In this document: in pieces, positions 60,574-64,000 of the stretch
Layout: the number at the start of each line of letters is the position of its first letter
Position numbering within the stretch: position 1 is the stretch's first letter
Notes under the pieces: model-generated
The model's database searches: none
The model's input: the letters and a program-made list of their open reading frames with translations, nothing else
Told to the model about the DNA's origin: nothing
Made by a program: the position numbers and the translations under genes
Source: Calcarisporiella thermophila CBS 279.70
Lineage: Eukaryota; Calcarisporiellomycota
DNA length: 64,000 bases
Assembly: GCF_041956535.1 (NCBI RefSeq)
Contig: NW_027192193.1
Span: forward strand, 1,169,192 to 1,233,191
Reading direction: 5' to 3'

Positions 60574-62425
60574 TTATCGAGCGGATATCCGTTTGGCAAA
60601 CAATATCTGGCATACTCTCCTTAGCCGCCTTAGTAAAGGCTCCACATTATATGGAAAAATATCATGCGCTAGAGACTTTTCAATGGCCGAGATGAGCCTC
60701 TCAAACACCTCACCCATATTAACCCAATCCTCCGTGGTCACCTCAGCCTCATGGTCTTGGCTGTAAGTGCTTTGGAAGTAGCGTAGATATCCGAGGAAAA
60801 GTGGGAGGAATCCGGTATCCTCGAGCAGGAAATCAACGAGAGTGTGTTCATCATAGGCGATCAGGCGGAGAAAACGGAGAAAGAGGAGTGTGGGAGAGAT
60901 AAACTTGGGTAGTTGGAGTGCATTTCTTCAGAAAATTTAAAAGATTAAACGCGTTTACAAATTGGCATAATTAAAGTAGGCCAAGGACTTACTCTTTATC
61001 ATATTGTTCATATACCGGTGGTTTGTACTGTGACGAAGCAATGCTCATCGTGCAGTCCATCACAGCAAATAAGTCGGAGTCATTTCCGCTGAAGAGCGCT
61101 ATTAGGCCGTCTTCCACGTTGCCAAATGCACTTAGAAACTCTAGAAAAGTCAAATAGAGTACTACATTACATCTACGATGATAAAGAGTGTCTATTGTCA
61201 CTATACCTCGACTTCGCTCGATTGCCTTTTCAGCCACGCCCATCACTTTCTCATTGCCTTTAAGATCCTCAGCATGCTTCCTTATCTGCCCAATGCATTG
61301 TAATATCCCGAAAATGCAACGCTTATGAAGCTCCAAATCTCGGTCCGAAGATACGCCCATGAACGAGGAGGAATGGTCCATAGTTTGGAGAGCGGGTGCA
61401 CGGAGGGATTGGAGAAGAGTGTGAAGAAGTTGCAGAAACCCAATGATCTATACAACAACGATACGTTCATTGCAGGTGCACAATACGTATAGAAGGCGAA
61501 CAGCATTGTTACCGTTTCCAAACTGTCGGACATCTTGGTATCTAGGATAATCCATTCTAAAGCTTTTCGTGCAACTAGGGCATCGGCGTCATTAACGCTC
61601 TCCATGATAAAAGGCATTGCCGTGCGGGCCATTCTCTCAAGGCACCTGCTTAATTGGATAGCGTCCTCCCGCGCACATAGCAGCATGCGGATTTTCTGAA
61701 GAGTCGTAGCAACTAAGACATAAGGAATCTTGAGCGAGATCTGGCGAATAAAAGGAAAATGCCCAATTCGCTGTCAATTAGAATAATGGTGTTGAGACTA
61801 TAAAAAAATCACCGCACATTATTGGCCACCATTTTCCACTGCTCCTCTCCTCCAATAACTCGTCGCTCAATAAGTAAGTATCCAGGGTGGGCCGATAGGC
61901 TCGAAATGCTCTCGTCATCCAGGCCGTCGATCTTCTGCTTCAACCCCTTCAGCAGCCGGTGCTCAAGATAAAGCACCTCACGTAAAAACTCGATGCCGCG
62001 CTGCTCAGAATTCAAATTCCCGAAGATGGCGCTGGTTTCATTAGGGTGAGCATATAAGAAGCGTTCGATGAGGAGAAGCGCAACATGGCGGATTAATGGC
62101 TCAGTGCTGAAGCTGCGCATTTCATTCTTCAGTTGGAGATAGTAAACTATATCAGGGAGAGGGCCAAAACAGGCCAAACAAATTTCTTACTATTATCAAA
62201 CACACAATGTCATTGGGTCGACCAAGATTACATGCACGAAGCAGCTCGAGGTCGTGCGTTAGAAGAGAATAAGAGCGTCCGTCAATGTCGGGCTGGATAA
62301 GATTTGGGAAGCTTAGAGGAATGAGGCGCGAAGCAGGATTTGGGAATGGCTACCTTGGTCAAGGCATCTCGAACATATTCGATAGCAGCGCACAGCTCTC
62401 CGGCCTCCTTATTAATATCAGCCAT
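60574..62425 (-). CDS. LINS1: Lines homologue (LINS1-like)
   Basis: Seven exons on minus (62425-62354, 62292-62191, 62126-61818, 61740-61513, 61447-61207, 61140-60993, 60925-60574) sum to 483 aa. The chain is nearly all helical. The C-terminus matches the conserved end of Lines proteins: LRFLRLIAYDEHTLVDFLLE, then GFLPLFLRYLRYFQS. Middle helices include IGFLQLLHTLLQSL and CIFGILQCIGQIRKH. Lines is a segment-polarity regulator in Drosophila and LINS1 is linked to intellectual disability in humans; its molecular role in fungi is unknown. Two junctions are less sure: the exon 2-3 acceptor (62127, chosen because it pairs in phase with a strong GTAAG donor; an alternative lies at 62147) and the exon 3 donor (GTGCGG at 61817). 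Confidence 0.7.
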
Positions 62426-63007
62426 TTGCTTGCCAGGTTGCGAAAATGGCTTGAGTTTCGCGACTGCTGATTGATAAATGAGACACAGAAAAATTTTCGA
62501 ACTTTAGTGCTCTTCAAAAAATCGTTTCATATTTTTTCAAGATCGTCAGATATCAAGCTTCTCCTCTTTATTTTCAGATTCTCCAATTCCTAACATTAAG
62601 TCGGCTAATACCATTCCGTGATATTAATTAGCTCGGAATCATCCCTTTTCTACCAATTAAGCCTGCCGTGGCCGCTTTGTTATCATTTTCCCTCCATTTT
62701 CCTGTTATAGTGCTTTTTCCTCTACTGCCTCTATTACCTTCTTGTTGACTTTTGCCTCCATCTAATTTGGTGCTATTTTCTTTCATTTTATGAGCACGCT
62801 CGAGCATTTCTCCTTCATGCCCAAGTAGTTCGTTGGATTATTAATTTCCAAACTCGTAGCGTCATTATAAATTTTGATCTCATCGAACCAGAACAAGGAA
62901 ACAGCTTATATTGTTTAAAGTATGTCCTCCTTGGCCACTGCTTTTACTTGCCGTCTACGGCCGCGATCCTCATGAGATTGTTTTTATTTTGATTAGGGAT
63001 TCACTCT
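62426..63007. promoter_or_regulatory. Divergent promoter region, LINS1-like / GATA factor
   Basis: About 580 nt, C/T-rich toward the GATA gene. The stretch from about 62920 to 62997 has GT...TTTTGATTAG ends and could include a 5'-leader intron just before the ATG at 63008. No GATA-site cluster was picked out by eye. Confidence 0.4.
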
Positions 63008-64000
63008 ATGGCAGTTGCAATGAATGCCTCAACGACCCATCCCTTGTCCGTTGACACTGCCTCCATGCATGCCTCTTCCCAACGTCAATCCTTAGTCATC
63101 GCAGCACCTTGCACAGCACCTGACATGATTCCTCCACATGCTACCAATGATTCCACTGCATCTCATAAACCAGAATCGAAAAATCAATCTTCATGTTTCT
63201 CCAACGTCATTAAAAAATCCGAGCCCACTGTCACAGCAACGATCTGTGCCAATTGTGGCACTTCCACCACGCCTCTCTGGCGGCGTGCACCGGGTGGAGA
63301 AACTATTTGCAACGCCTGCGGACTCTACCTCAAAGCGCGAAACAAGACACGCCCACCGTGGCTAAAGCGAAGCGTGGTTAAAAAGTCCCCTTCAACCGCA
63401 CCGCCGGCCACGCCCGCATCCAAATCGGTGAACGGGTCTTGCCCTGGAGACGGACACTGCAATGGCACGGGTGGAAGCAAATCTTGCGAGGGGTGCCCAG
63501 CTTATAATCAGGCGAATCGACAGGCTCAGCTCTCCTGTGCTAATTGTCGGACGACGACAACTCCACTGTGGCGGCGCGACGAGGCCGGCAATACGATATG
63601 CAACGCATGCGGGTTGTATTACAAGTTGCACAAATCCCATCGCCCCATCAGCATGAAGCGATCGGTCATCAAACGTCGCAAACGAGTTGTGACCGGGAGT
63701 ATGAATGCGGCCAATGCGGCGGACGCAATGGTCGAGGATATTGGGGATGAGATCGCGGGTGCGGAGGGCGAGGATGATGAGCACAGTGCTGGCGAGGACA
63801 TGAGAAGTGCCTCGGAAGAAGCTGATGCAGTCGATGTGGAGACGGCGGAGGTAAGCAGTGGGTCGGAGGGGAACGCTGCGCAGGAGCTCAGAATGCCACG
63901 GAAGCGCATCAGTGGAAATGCCCAAATTGCAGCCAAGCGCAAAGCGATCCATACCGCCGAGCACGGGTCGGTGCCTGCCATTGAAGACTATATTATACCG
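63008..64000 (+). CDS. FEP1: Two-finger GATA iron regulator (Fep1/SreA/Urbs1 type), 3' truncated by window
   Basis: Open from ATG 63008 (the preceding in-frame codon run is closed by a stop) to the end of the window; the C-terminus is outside. Finger 1 starts at C80 (CANCGTSTTPLWRR, then CNACGLY) and finger 2 at C177 (CANCRTTTTPLWRR, then CNACGLYYKLH), both C-x2-C-x17-C-x2-C. Between them lies the Cys-rich region SCPGDGHCNGTGG...CEGCPAYNQ (from C145), the signature that separates iron regulators (Fep1, SreA, Urbs1, Sre1) from nitrogen or light GATA factors. These proteins repress siderophore and iron-uptake genes when iron is plentiful, sensing iron through that Cys-rich loop. After finger 2 come a basic KRSVIKRRKR patch and an acidic stretch. 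No siderophore gene is visible nearby. Confidence 0.94.
   Translation, partial: MAVAMNASTTHPLSVDTASMHASSQRQSLVIAAPCTAPDMIPPHATNDSTASHKPESKNQSSCFSNVIKKSEPTVTATICANCGTSTTPLWRRAPGGETICNACGLYLKARNKTRPPWLKRSVVKKSPSTAPPATPASKSVNGSCPGDGHCNGTGGSKSCEGCPAYNQANRQAQLSCANCRTTTTPLWRRDEAGNTICNACGLYYKLHKSHRPISMKRSVIKRRKRVVTGSMNAANAADAMVEDIGDEIAGAEGEDDEHSAGEDMRSASEEADAVDVETAEVSSGSEGNAAQELRMPRKRISGNAQIAAKRKAIHTAEHGSVPAIEDYIIP

Noticed and set aside
62147-62190. Alternative acceptor for intron 2 of the Lines homologue
   Set aside because: It would need a weak in-exon donor to keep phase; the GTAAG donor with the acceptor ending at 62127 is in phase and gives a typical 64-nt intron.
1-64000. tRNA, rRNA, CRISPR arrays, bacterial operon signals
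   Set aside because: No tRNA B-box with matching arms, no rRNA and no spaced repeats were seen. The window is eukaryotic, so ribosome-binding sites and operons do not apply.

Overview
This is nuclear DNA from a fungus. Genes lie on both strands, are split by short GT-AG introns (about 43-90 nt, usually starting GTAAG/GTATG and ending TAG/CAG), and are separated by AT-rich spacers. Fungal hallmarks are a Tea1/Kel-type kelch coiled-coil protein, a two-domain peroxisomal Fox2 ending in SKL, a two-finger GATA factor of the Fep1/SreA iron-regulator type, and DUF3712 surface proteins. Several genes often absent from Saccharomyces-like yeasts are also present (CAND1, a Lines/LINS1 homologue, UBXN4/erasin, a TRIC-like channel, a gamma-butyrobetaine-type dioxygenase). 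This gene content suggests an early-diverging lineage (Zoopagomycota/Mucoromycota grade), but I cannot name the species.

Layout. 1-3.5 kb: WD40 fragment, F-box/PP2-like protein and DinB-like protein. 3.9-9.1 kb (minus): large kelch/coiled-coil polarity protein, divergent from FOX2 (9.7-12.9 kb). 13.9-19.3 kb: a hybrid synthetase with the order condensation-adenylation-carrier-ketosynthase. 20.6-25.2 kb: C2H2 zinc-finger gene, UBXN4-like gene and CD2BP2/LIN1-like gene. 25.6-28.7 kb: tandem pair of unusual proteins that end in a Rieske 2Fe-2S domain. 29.2-35.8 kb: dioxygenase and CAND1. 36.7-44.1 kb: giant DUF3712 membrane protein and a secreted/transmembrane SH3 protein. 44.8-48.3 kb: two disordered regulatory-looking proteins and the TRIC-like channel. 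48.3-56.3 kb: sparse, with a diverged repeat, a broken DUF3712 gene and a drug/metabolite-type transporter. 56.3-64 kb: secreted kelch protein, CWF19-like splicing factor, LINS1 homologue and the GATA factor, which runs off the end.

The most notable locus is the C-A-PCP-KS gene. This order, with a terminal ketosynthase and no acyltransferase, is the architecture of tenuazonic acid synthetase (TAS1). Here the KS carries Asn where the second catalytic His of ordinary ketosynthases is expected. The second notable locus is the Rieske tandem pair, which joins a helical N-terminal domain, a Lys-rich segment and a Ser tract to a lone C-terminal Rieske domain. I do not recognise this architecture.

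Most other genes are housekeeping and functionally independent. CAND1 and the F-box protein both relate to cullin-RING ubiquitin ligases; CD2BP2 and CWF19 both relate to the spliceosome. Exon boundaries were worked out by eye from frame continuity and splice signals. No database search was run.
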